The notes under the pieces are model-generated. The model worked only from the letters and a program-made list of their open reading frames with translations, had not been told where the DNA came from and made no database searches. This document shows positions 16,513-22,935 of a stretch of DNA of 33,048 bases, in pieces (position 1 is the first letter of the stretch; each line of letters starts with the position of its first letter). The DNA is from a virus. The stretch spans positions 1 to 33,048 of IMG/VR virus record IMGVR_UViG_3300009149_000153. The stretch is one strand, 5' to 3'. Position numbers and translations under genes: made by a program.

Positions 16513-17060
16513 TCGGCGTCGTGCTCGAGTTCACCCGCACCGAACGCAACGGCGCGAAGGTGTCGGACGTCAAGGCAAACCCAGGAGGGGGCGCCCTGCT
16601 AACGTCTGACCACTTCCAACCGTCTGGCGTAGACGCGCACCCCTTGCCTGGGGACTACACCATACTGGGCGAGGTGCAAGGCACTGGCCGGTACTCGGCC
16701 GTGGGGTACGTGGACCCCAAGAACCAACAGACCAGCCAGCCCGGCGAGTGGAGGGCGTACTCCAGAGACGCAGCCGGCGAACAGGTCGCACAGGTGTGGG
16801 TCATGAACGACGGCGCGGTACTCACAGAGAACGCCAACGGGTCGCACATGCTATTCCCTAGCGGCGCGCAGACCATGCAGAACGCTAACGGGTACATAAA
16901 GCTGCTAGGCAACGGCGTGGTCGACATTAACGGGTACATCATCGGAACGAACGGCAACGGCACGACGGCAAACGGCATTGGCCAGGACGACCACACCCAC
17001 GCGCAAGGGCCGGACAGCGCGGGCAACACTCAAGCAGAGACAGAGGCGCCAACAGTATGA
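16503..17060 (+). CDS. Baseplate spike / assembly protein V, Mu gp45-like
   Basis: A 185-aa membrane-piercing spike. The N-terminal half is an OB-fold-like domain (VLEFTRTERNGAKVSDVKAN to AVGYVDPKNQQ). The C-terminal half has the repetitive Asn/Gly pattern of a trimeric beta-helix (MNDGAVLTENANGSHMLFPS to YIIGTNGNGTTANG). It ends with H164-T165-H166 in GQDDHTHAQG. In P2 gpV, Mu gp45 and phi92 gp138 an H-x-H motif from three chains binds iron at the needle tip. The last ~18 residues form an apex tail. The gene overlaps both neighbours. The call is firm from the order and the HxH. Confidence 0.92.
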   Translation: MGMIGVVLEFTRTERNGAKVSDVKANPGGGALLTSDHFQPSGVDAHPLPGDYTILGEVQGTGRYSAVGYVDPKNQQTSQPGEWRAYSRDAAGEQVAQVWVMNDGAVLTENANGSHMLFPSGAQTMQNANGYIKLLGNGVVDINGYIIGTNGNGTTANGIGQDDHTHAQGPDSAGNTQAETEAPTV

Positions 17061-17464
17061 CGGACGTATTGCTTTACCAGACACTAGACGACGGCGACGT
17101 CACCATCGACGGCGGGCAGGTCCAACTGACCGACGGGCTAGAGACCGCGGTGTACCTGTCGCTGTTCGGGGGTAACGAGGCCGACGACGGTCTGCCCGAC
17201 AACCCGTACGGGTGGTGGGGCAACGAAGGCGAAGACGGCGACACGCGCATGGTGTCCCGCCTGCAGAACCTAATGGACAGCGTCCCCGCGACCTCGGCCA
17301 ACCTAAAGCGATTGAACGACGCCGCTCGTGCAGACCTCGCGTGGCTGCCTGCGCGCTATGCCGTCGACGTTTCCGCTAGCATTCCGGGCATAAATAAAGT
17401 TAAAATGACGGTCAGCATCGACGACCAAACATTTGAGTTTACCGAGGAGTGGGCCAGACTATGA
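17057..17464 (+). CDS. Baseplate wedge protein gp46-like (Mu gp46 / gpW-gp25 type)
   Basis: A 135-aa protein of the Phage GP46 family, which corresponds to the T4 gp25 / P2 gpW sheath-initiator wedge component. Characteristic features are the GLETAVYLSLFGGNEADDGL stretch followed by YGWWGNEG and a predicted acidic loop. After them come the helical SRLQNLMDSVPATSANLKRL and the beta end (KVKMTVSIDDQTFEFTEEW). It starts in a four-base overlap (ATGA) with the spike gene and ends in an ATGA overlap with the next gene, so synthesis is coupled. Confidence 0.92.
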   Translation: MTDVLLYQTLDDGDVTIDGGQVQLTDGLETAVYLSLFGGNEADDGLPDNPYGWWGNEGEDGDTRMVSRLQNLMDSVPATSANLKRLNDAARADLAWLPARYAVDVSASIPGINKVKMTVSIDDQTFEFTEEWARL

Positions 17465-18651
17465 GCGCGCCAGGTACCCCAACCACAAAGCAAGTGGCTG
17501 ACAATATTGTCGCGCAGATAGAAGCGCAGATCAGCCAGACCGTGCCCCTGTTTCCTAAAGCGTTCATCAGAGTTATGGCCAAAGCCATGGCGGCGGTGTA
17601 CGTAATTCTTTACAAATACGGCGGGTTTATTTTCCTGCAGATGTTCGTCAGCACGGCCAGCGACAAACCGACCACGATCAACGGGCGTATTATCACCCCG
17701 TTGAGGGAGTGGGGGCGACTGGTGGGCATACCGGACCCCAAAGCCGCAACGCAGGCGGAACTGACCGTCACCGTCGCTGTGACCAACCAAACCGGGTTTT
17801 TACGCTCAGGATCTCAACTACTCGGCCAGACTAACGGGGTCACGTACTTGACCAGCGGCGACGTGTTGCTCGACGCACCCACGGTCAACGTGGTGGTGCG
17901 GGCGGCCGGCGACCAGCAAGGGGGCGACGGGTCCGGCACAATCGGCAACCTAAGCGCAGGGGCGGTCATGTCCTTCGCCAACCCATTGCCGAACGTAGCG
18001 CGTGACGCCGTCGTGCTTAACGCGGTGACTACGGGCGCGGACGCAGAGACCACGGCGGCATACCGCCAGCGCATCCTTGACCGCTTCCAAAAGCGACCAC
18101 AGGGCGGCGCATACGCGGACTATGAGCAATGGGGCGAGGAGGCGGAAGGCGTCGCGAACGTGTACCCCTACACCAGCCAGTATCCGGGGCAGGTCGACGT
18201 GTACGTCGAATCGGCCACCGAGCCCGACGGCATCCCGACCACTGCACAACTGCAGGCCGTGCTCGACATAATCAACCTAGACCAGAACGGCCTCGCCACG
18301 CGCAGGCCTGCCACCGCACTGGTGAACACCTTCCCGATCACCCGCCCGCCCTTTGACGTGCAGGTCGCGGGGATCAGCGTCCCCGGTAGTCTGGCCGCGG
18401 TGCAGGCGCAGGTAACAGAAGCGACGACAGAATACTTTTTAAGCCGTGCACCGTATATCGTCGGGTTAGACGTGGGGGTGAGAGTAGACATTATTACGCA
18501 GACGGAGCTCGGGGGCGTGGTCAGTGACATCGTCAGCGCGGCGGGTGGTTTCTTCTCGTCGGTAGCGATTAGAAAAGCAGGCCTCCCCGTGTCGCTCTAC
18601 GTCCTAGGTGTGGGCGAAAAGGCCAAGCTGGGGGCAATATCGTATGTTTAA
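17461..18651 (+). CDS. Baseplate J-like protein, Mu gp47-like
   Basis: A 396-aa wedge protein of the baseplate J family (P2 gpJ, T4 gp6 C-terminal core). Recognised by the N-terminal MSAPGTPTTKQVADNIVAQI and helical IRVMAKAMAAVYVILYKYGG, the PLREWGRLVGI-type stretch, the central ADAETTAAYRQRILDRFQ with GGAYADYEQWGEEAEGV, which is highly typical, and the C-terminal wedge domain. The dimer forms the iris-like ring of the baseplate that opens on contraction. The ATG at 17461 lies in an ATGA overlap with the gp46-like gene and is better than an in-frame GTG 12 bases upstream. Confidence 0.94.
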   Translation: MSAPGTPTTKQVADNIVAQIEAQISQTVPLFPKAFIRVMAKAMAAVYVILYKYGGFIFLQMFVSTASDKPTTINGRIITPLREWGRLVGIPDPKAATQAELTVTVAVTNQTGFLRSGSQLLGQTNGVTYLTSGDVLLDAPTVNVVVRAAGDQQGGDGSGTIGNLSAGAVMSFANPLPNVARDAVVLNAVTTGADAETTAAYRQRILDRFQKRPQGGAYADYEQWGEEAEGVANVYPYTSQYPGQVDVYVESATEPDGIPTTAQLQAVLDIINLDQNGLATRRPATALVNTFPITRPPFDVQVAGISVPGSLAAVQAQVTEATTEYFLSRAPYIVGLDVGVRVDIITQTELGGVVSDIVSAAGGFFSSVAIRKAGLPVSLYVLGVGEKAKLGAISYV

Positions 18652-19453
18652 AGTCTTTCAGCACGTACTGCCGAACGCGAGAGCGTGGCGGCTGACAATC
18701 GACAAGAAGCTGCGCCAGTTGTTCGCCGGTCTCGGGGCAGCGGCGCAGGATGTCCGCGACTTTTTCGACTCCGTGCTCGACGACCTTTACCCCCAGACAA
18801 CCCGCGCCCTAGACGAGTGGGAGGCGCAGTTCGGCCTGCCTGCCACCGTCCTGACGGAGCAACAGCGGCGCGACCGGCTAGACGCTACCTGGAAGGCCCT
18901 AGGAGGGCAGGACCCTGGGTACATACAGGCCACACTGCGCCCCAACGGTTTCGACGTGTACGTGCACGAGTGGTGGGAACCCGGCACAGAACCACCCGTC
19001 GGCGTGAAAGCCTGCGTGACCCCCCGCAACCCGCTGGTGTACATACGCCGGAGCACCGCACCCCGCGTGCAGTTGGCGGCCTGCGGGTATGCAACGACGA
19101 CGTGCGGCAATTTGCCAGCAATCTGCGGCAACGGCGTCGAACCCGTGGGGTATCCGCTAGTAAACAAGGTGCAAACCAGCCGCAAGACTTACAGCGCAAG
19201 CTGTGGTAATCTGACGACAACGTGCGGCAACACGGTGGCGGCGTGCGGAAACTTCAACGGGTACAGGCTCGACACGCTCGACTACCTTGTCCCGCTGGAC
19301 CCTAGCAAGTGGCCGTACTTTCTTTACATCGGCGGACAAACGTTCCCTGGCGTAGCGCAGGTCGACACCGACCGCCGTAACGAGTTCGAGGCCTTGTGCC
19401 TCAAAATATGCCCGACGCAGGCTTGGATCGGCGTCCTTGTTCAATATACATAA
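18644..19453 (+). CDS. Tail protein, Mu gp48-like (DUF2313), with heptad Cys-Gly repeats
   Basis: A 269-aa wedge or fibre-network protein of the Mu gp48 family (Mu gp48 is shorter, about 190-200 aa). The start FKVFQHVLPNARAWRL and the helical middle (DVRDFFDSVLDDLYPQTTRA, then LDEWEAQFGLP) are typical, as is RRDRLDATWKALGGQDPGYI. Residues 147-203 carry two blocks of three cysteines at exact seven-residue spacing: C147/C154/C161 and C187/C194/C201, each in the form CGxxTTTCGNxxxxCGN. After them a normal C-terminal domain resumes. The ATG at 18644 overlaps the previous gene by eight bases and is preferred to an upstream GTG. The protein probably links the wedge to the tail fibre encoded next. 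Confidence 0.9.
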   Translation: MFKVFQHVLPNARAWRLTIDKKLRQLFAGLGAAAQDVRDFFDSVLDDLYPQTTRALDEWEAQFGLPATVLTEQQRRDRLDATWKALGGQDPGYIQATLRPNGFDVYVHEWWEPGTEPPVGVKACVTPRNPLVYIRRSTAPRVQLAACGYATTTCGNLPAICGNGVEPVGYPLVNKVQTSRKTYSASCGNLTTTCGNTVAACGNFNGYRLDTLDYLVPLDPSKWPYFLYIGGQTFPGVAQVDTDRRNEFEALCLKICPTQAWIGVLVQYT

Positions 19454-19468
19454 TTGGAGGTTAGCGCC

Positions 19469-20665
19469 ATGCTAAACCCTAGCACAGACCCAGATTACAC
19501 CGGGAAGGTAAACTCGCCGGACCTCGACTACCCCAACGGCAGCGCGCGCGACGCCCTGATAGAAAATGACCCTAACGCCACCCCGCTGCTGGCTAAAAAA
19601 TTCAACGACGATTGGGGGTTCGACGCGGCGTTACTTGCCGAAGCGGGCCTGACCGCCAGCGGAAGCCCTGACACCGCGCTGGCGTCTGAGCGCTTGGCCG
19701 CCCTGAATGCCTTGTACCCCCAGTCACCGTTCAACCCGTCAAAAAAGCACGTAATAACATGTATACCTCGGGTTCTTGGTGACGGCTCGGTGTCTTTCGT
19801 TGATGACTCCGACCACGAGACGCTGGGGTTCAGTGGGGTCTCAAAAGTTGGCGACTTCATCATGCGTCTAAGCTACGTCGAGACTTACGCACAGGTCAAC
19901 AACCTGTCGATAACAGTGGACGACGAGCTGTGCAAATACGGTGTAGTCACTGGTGGATCAGTAGGAGTCGCTCACACCGACTTTACCGCGTATGCGCAAT
20001 TAAGCGGTCTAGTTGACACAACAGCTATGACATTCACCGGCTCTGGGCTATTCCCCGACGGCAACGCTGTTTCAGTAAGCTATGTCGACGATGTATTAAT
20101 TATCGATCACGACAACCACGCGTTTGCACAGGACAGCGTTGTCGTAAATCAGGTGTATGGCCTGTCTTTTATGACAAAATTCGGAGTTAGCCAAAATGCA
20201 AGCCAGATTAATATTATACCGTGGACGGAGTTCGAGGGGTCATTGAAATATGATGGTGCAAATTTCATACTAGACCCCGCAAAACCTAGCCCGATTAGCC
20301 CAACACAGGCGGGGATCACGTACGCATGGGACGGCACAGTTAACGCGTTAAAGATAACGCACCCCCTAGCGGTGGGCTCTGTCGTTAACATACAGGCCGA
20401 GTTAGGCGGCTACACTGAGTGTAACGTCGAGGTCAACTCCCTGTCGTCGTTCCGGGTCTACTTCTTCGACTCGGCCGGTAACCAGATACTTGCACCCAAC
20501 ACTAACATGAAGTTGATGTTTAGCAGGCCAAGCTGCCAGGTTCGTGGAAAAATCCCAACAGGGTCCAAGTTCCACATCCGGGCTGGCATGACCCCCATCC
20601 GATCCGCAAACCTAGGAGGCGCGGCGGGCAATAACTTCTGGGTGAGCGGCGTCATGCAATTCTAG
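19469..20665 (+). CDS. Tail fibre / receptor-binding protein (putative)
   Basis: A 398-aa protein ending the tail operon. The N-terminal ~85 residues contain the pattern DYPNGSARDALIENDPNATPLLAKKFNDDWGFDAALLAEAGLT (split here: the N-terminal part is Asn/Asp-rich, then WGF followed by a helix and an SGSPDTA turn). This resembles tail-fibre attachment domains that follow gp48-like genes. The remainder is beta-rich with no recognisable enzyme and would carry the receptor-binding tip. Part of the gene (about 20090-20260) looks more A+T-rich than its neighbours, which is usual for exchanged fibre segments. GGAGG lies eight bases before the ATG. No fibre chaperone gene follows. Its stop shares CTAG with the stop of the opposing endolysin gene. 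Confidence 0.75.
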   Translation: MLNPSTDPDYTGKVNSPDLDYPNGSARDALIENDPNATPLLAKKFNDDWGFDAALLAEAGLTASGSPDTALASERLAALNALYPQSPFNPSKKHVITCIPRVLGDGSVSFVDDSDHETLGFSGVSKVGDFIMRLSYVETYAQVNNLSITVDDELCKYGVVTGGSVGVAHTDFTAYAQLSGLVDTTAMTFTGSGLFPDGNAVSVSYVDDVLIIDHDNHAFAQDSVVVNQVYGLSFMTKFGVSQNASQINIIPWTEFEGSLKYDGANFILDPAKPSPISPTQAGITYAWDGTVNALKITHPLAVGSVVNIQAELGGYTECNVEVNSLSSFRVYFFDSAGNQILAPNTNMKLMFSRPSCQVRGKIPTGSKFHIRAGMTPIRSANLGGAAGNNFWVSGVMQF

Positions 20666-21168
20666 CGCATGATGCTCACGGCCTCGTCAACTGTAATCTG
20701 ACCGGTGCACAGCTTATACTCTAGCTGGCGCCGGTTTTTTATGCCTCCGCAAAAGCTGCGGTTTTCGTCTAAGAAGCAATCACGGCCCGCGACAAACCGC
20801 CAGCGGAGGATCTGCTCGCAGGCCTCACGGGTGCGCCCCTGTTGCAGTAACTTGTACCCCGTGGACCCTTGGCACTTCGGCACGCCGATGTTGTAGCAGA
20901 AGTCCGCCCACGCAACGATCACATGGTCCGGCAGGGGGTGCGGGATCCGTTCGATAGGCTTGGCGTGTTCTATCAATTCGCGCATTAGCAACGACTCACA
21001 CTCGGCAGGCGTCGCAGTGTCGCCGGGCTTGACGCCCTTTGTGCTGCCGTTGCAGATGGTCCACACGCCGCCGCTGTCCTGGTATGCGGTGTACTTTATG
21101 CCCTCATTCACGCCGACCAAGGCTAGCGCGGCCACCAGTAAACCACCTGCAAGTTTATTATTGTTCAT
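20662..21168 (-). CDS. Endolysin: GH24 lysozyme with signal-anchor-release N-terminus
   Basis: A 168-aa T4/P21-type lysozyme that cuts peptidoglycan glycan chains. The N-terminal ~18 residues (KLAGGLLVAALALVGV) are hydrophobic and rich in Gly/Ala with no cleavage site, as in signal-anchor-release lysozymes. These are exported by the Sec system and freed when the membrane is depolarised. The catalytic triad E22-x8-D31-x5-T37 (NEGIKYTAYQDSGGVWT) is intact. The ATG at 21168 has GAGGG at a good distance; a TTG six bases upstream does not. It is the only lysis gene on the minus strand, converges on the tail fibre and carries the late terminator within its 3' third. Confidence 0.93.
   Translation of the reverse strand: MNNNKLAGGLLVAALALVGVNEGIKYTAYQDSGGVWTICNGSTKGVKPGDTATPAECESLLMRELIEHAKPIERIPHPLPDHVIVAWADFCYNIGVPKCQGSTGYKLLQQGRTREACEQILRWRFVAGRDCFLDENRSFCGGIKNRRQLEYKLCTGQITVDEAVSIMR
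20702..20740 (+). terminator. Rho-independent terminator of the rightward late operon
   Basis: CCGGTGC (20702-20708) pairs with GCGCCGG (20728-20734), with one G-U. CAGCT (20710-20714) pairs with AGCTG (20723-20727), leaving a bulged A and an 8-base loop. TTTTTT follows at 20735-20740. It begins 37 bases after the tail-fibre stop and lies inside the endolysin coding sequence on the other strand. Confidence 0.8.
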
Positions 21169-21186
21169 TGTCAAGCCCTCTTTACG

Positions 21187-21192
21187 TATAAT
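21187..21192 (+). promoter_or_regulatory. Possible -10 element for the spanin/holin genes
   Basis: A perfect TATAAT lies in the 53-base gap between the divergent endolysin and spanin genes, 30 bases before the spanin ATG. No good -35 hexamer is seen at 16-18 bases (TTCATT is the best at 17). This may be an activator-dependent late promoter. The gap must also hold the endolysin promoter if that gene has its own. Confidence 0.35.
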
Positions 21193-21221
21193 TAAACCGA
21201 TATTAGCACAAGGGGCAAAAC

Positions 21222-21551
21222 ATGCCGATCACCTTCTACGTGAAAACCGCCGCCGCACTGTTCCTCGCTGGCCTGTTAGCGTGGGCGGCCCAAACGCTCT
21301 ACGCCGCGGGTTACGACAGCGCACTGGCCGACCAACTGAAGACCCAGCAGTCCCGCGAGGCGCAGATCGCCGCTAAGTTCGTGCAGGCCATCGCCGCGTC
21401 CGAACGCCAACGCCGTGACGCCTTATCCCAGTTAGACCAAATCAGGAGCCGACCGCCGGTCGTGATAACCGATGTCCAGACAGAAATTATTGAGCGTAAC
21501 GTGTGCCGCCGCTTTGACCGTGAGTTTATCGGCCTGCTCGACGCTACCTAG
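21222..21551 (+). CDS. Inner-membrane spanin, Rz-like
   Basis: A 109-aa protein. One N-terminal transmembrane helix (AAALFLAGLLAWAAQTLYAA) is followed by a periplasmic, charged alpha-helical stretch (DQLKTQQSREAQIAAKFVQA through ERQRRDALSQ) suited to a coiled coil. This is the i-spanin layout. Rz pairs with the outer-membrane lipoprotein Rz1 and fuses the two membranes in the last step of lysis. The Rz1-like gene starts inside this one in another frame, the classical arrangement. AAGGGG precedes the ATG. Confidence 0.85.
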   Translation: MPITFYVKTAAALFLAGLLAWAAQTLYAAGYDSALADQLKTQQSREAQIAAKFVQAIAASERQRRDALSQLDQIRSRPPVVITDVQTEIIERNVCRRFDREFIGLLDAT

Positions 21552-21852
21552 CCCGCAGCAGTGCCCCACGGCAGAACGGGCGGTCGAATACCTCAAGCGC
21601 CAGGTGCCTGACGCCCTGCTCGTGCGGTGCTTGCCTCGGGTGTTACAAAAAGGCACGAACCCGTCGGGCGACCCACGCACTGCGGTGGTGGTAATCCGTA
21701 CAAATAATGGTAGACTTGACGAGTGCGCAAAGTTGCACGAATTACTTATAAACCATTTACTAAGAGAGCACACCATGCCAGACGACACCAAGCCAGACAT
21801 CAAGACCAAACCACAGCAAACCCCACCAGCCGAAGAACAGAAGGCCGAATGA
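21472..21852 (+). CDS. Outer-membrane lipoprotein spanin, Rz1-like (long form)
   Basis: A 126-aa lipoprotein starting 80 bases before the end of Rz in a different frame. Residues 1-21 are a signal sequence (KLLSVTCAAALTVSL) and LSAC at 19-22 is a lipobox, with Cys22 as the lipidated residue. Rz1 proteins are usually 40-90 aa and Pro-rich. This one is longer, with a Cys-containing globular middle (CLPRVLQKG, then TAVVVIRTNNGRLDEC) and a Pro/Lys/Gln-rich end (KPDIKTKPQQTPPAEEQ). The ribosome binding site is weak, suggesting translational coupling with Rz. Its TGA overlaps the next ATG. Confidence 0.82.
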   Translation: MSRQKLLSVTCAAALTVSLSACSTLPSPQQCPTAERAVEYLKRQVPDALLVRCLPRVLQKGTNPSGDPRTAVVVIRTNNGRLDECAKLHELLINHLLREHTMPDDTKPDIKTKPQQTPPAEEQKAE

Positions 21853-22291
21853 TGTACCACGCCGGACTGCTAGCGCTTTTCGTCACCTTAGCGGCATACA
21901 AGCCCCACCGAACGTGTGGGTCGTGGTCGCGTTTGTAACGGCAACTGTTTTGTGCTCGCGTCTGGCGTTTGGTCATAACGACGCCGAGCTGTACGTCATA
22001 CGCTCGACTGCGGCCCTGTTGGGCGGCATCGCGCTGTGCAAGGTCGGGTCGCGACTAGCGTTGTATCACGCGGGCGTGTATGCCGTGACGCTTTTCGCAT
22101 ACCTGGCCCTAGCCGTTGACGTAGCCCTCGGCCGTCATTTTCTGATCTATAACTATTACGAGGCATTCATCTATGGATTGGTTGCTTGCCAGCTCCTTGG
22201 CGTTTTTCCAACAGTACGGGCTTGCCTTGTTTTTCGCGGTCCAATTCGCCCGCCTAGCGTGGGACATATTCAGGGGGGTGTCGAGAAATGA
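21849..22291 (+). pseudogene. Membrane protein gene with a frame break near 21903 (or two overlapping small genes)
   Basis: An ATG overlapping the Rz1 stop (ATGA) and preceded by AAGG opens a frame encoding MMYHAGLLALFVTLAAYKP. That frame ends at 21938 after 29 codons. A second frame, one base back, is open across the same place and runs to a TGA that overlaps the holin start (ATGA, 22288-22291). Joining the two at CCCC (21903-21906) by a -1 shift gives a continuous ~147-aa polytopic membrane protein with coupled start and stop. The second frame alone would have to begin at GTG 21914 with no ribosome binding site and inside a hydrophobic helix. Explanations are a mutation, a sequencing error or a frameshift. 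A lysis or holin-partner role is inferred from context only. Confidence 0.5.
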
Positions 22292-22388
22292 AAGGGCACG
22301 CAGATGTAGGCAGTGCGGGGATCTACGGTTCAGTGACCGTCGGAGCAAGCACCACGGCGATGACGTGGGCCGAGGTGATAAACACTAA
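22173..22388 (+). CDS. Possible overlapping small membrane protein
   Basis: A 71-aa frame with GAGG nine bases before its ATG. It starts MDWLLASSLAFFQQYGLALF and has one or two hydrophobic helices in the first 35 residues, then a basic, Cys/Arg/His-rich tail. It overlaps the preceding membrane-protein frame by 119 bases and the holin-like gene by 101 bases. The ribosome binding site and the membrane helix favour it. The tail reads like an off-frame shadow of the holin gene, which speaks against it. If real, it could be a small lysis regulator. Confidence 0.35.
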   Translation: MDWLLASSLAFFQQYGLALFFAVQFARLAWDIFRGVSRNERARRCRQCGDLRFSDRRSKHHGDDVGRGDKH

Positions 22389-22566
22389 CGCCATGGCGAT
22401 TGGCATCATACTGACGGCGTTATCGCTGGTCGTCGGTATTGTGTTCAAGGTGGTTCAAATGTCGAGGGAAGAACGCCACCATCGTGAAGAAATGGCGGCG
22501 ATACGGGAGTCGAACGCGCTGCAGACCGAAGCGCTACGCGCCGAGATCAGAGGCTTGAAGGGTTAA
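22288..22566 (+). CDS. Holin-like membrane protein (putative)
   Basis: A 92-aa protein. After a ~25-residue N-terminus lies a hydrophobic region (AMAIGIILTALSLVVGIVFKVV) and then a highly charged cytoplasmic tail (MSREERHHREEMAAIRES). Size, layout and location next to spanins fit a phage holin. Holins make the hole or depolarise the membrane, here releasing the signal-anchor lysozyme. The start overlaps the previous frame's stop (ATGA). Its TAA overlaps the TAA of the opposing zinc-finger gene in the palindrome TTAA. It may have one or two membrane spans; the first third (YGSVTVGASTTAMTWAEVI) is only weakly hydrophobic. Confidence 0.7.
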   Translation: MKGHADVGSAGIYGSVTVGASTTAMTWAEVINTNAMAIGIILTALSLVVGIVFKVVQMSREERHHREEMAAIRESNALQTEALRAEIRGLKG

Positions 22567-22763
22567 CCCCGCGCCTCCTTCCGGCTTGCACAGTCCACGC
22601 ACAAGACGCACCCCGGCAGCGCCAGGCGTCTGGCCTCCGGTATTGGTTCGCCGCACGTCTCGCACTCGTGCGCGCTGAACCCTTGATATTTTACGCGGTT
22701 TGCTACCGCGGCCCCTAAGATCTCCGCCTCGCAGCTCACAGTCGTGTCGATAACATCAGACAT
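22563..22763 (-). CDS. TraR/DksA-type zinc finger protein
   Basis: A 66-aa protein with the C4 zinc finger of the TraR/DksA family: C34-x2-C37, 17 residues, C55-x2-C58 (ECETCGEPIPEARRLALPG... CVDC). It is about the length of phage and plasmid TraR proteins (~70 aa). TraR binds in the RNA polymerase secondary channel and changes transcription without ppGpp. The short N-terminal helix with acidic residues (MSDVIDTTVSCEAEIL) would insert into the channel. It is last in a four-gene operon, overlaps the preceding gene by eight bases and has GGAG before its ATG. Family call is firm; the target promoters are unknown. Confidence 0.88.
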   Translation of the reverse strand: MSDVIDTTVSCEAEILGAAVANRVKYQGFSAHECETCGEPIPEARRLALPGCVLCVDCASRKEARG

Positions 22764-22935
22764 TCTTTACTCCGGTTATTACGTTCTCAAAATACCCCAG
22801 CCCCTTGCCGCCGTTCTCGGCTTTCAGCAAGTAAGGCGTGCGGCCGTTGTCCATCTCGTGCAGTATGACGCGGTGCGCCTCCCACAGTGCCGCCTCAAGC
22901 TCAGAGACGCGCGCAACTAACTGCCCCGTGGTCAT
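22756..22935 (-). CDS. Small unknown protein (59 aa)
   Basis: A 59-aa protein in a coupled operon. Its ATG lies in an ATGA overlap with the upstream gene's stop, and its end overlaps the zinc-finger start by eight bases. GAGG sits 11 bases upstream. The N-terminal half is an amphipathic helix or coiled coil (QLVARVSELEAALWEAHRVI). The C-terminal half is Gly-rich and polar (KAENGGKGLGYFENV). No membrane segment and no known family recognised. The overlap pattern is strong evidence that it is a real gene. Confidence 0.75.
   Translation of the reverse strand: MTTGQLVARVSELEAALWEAHRVILHEMDNGRTPYLLKAENGGKGLGYFENVITGVKNV

Noticed and set aside
22600-22640. Inverted repeat GACGC/GCGTC as a terminator after the holin
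   Set aside because: Long loop, no T-run, and it lies in the zinc-finger coding region with that gene's own codon constraints.
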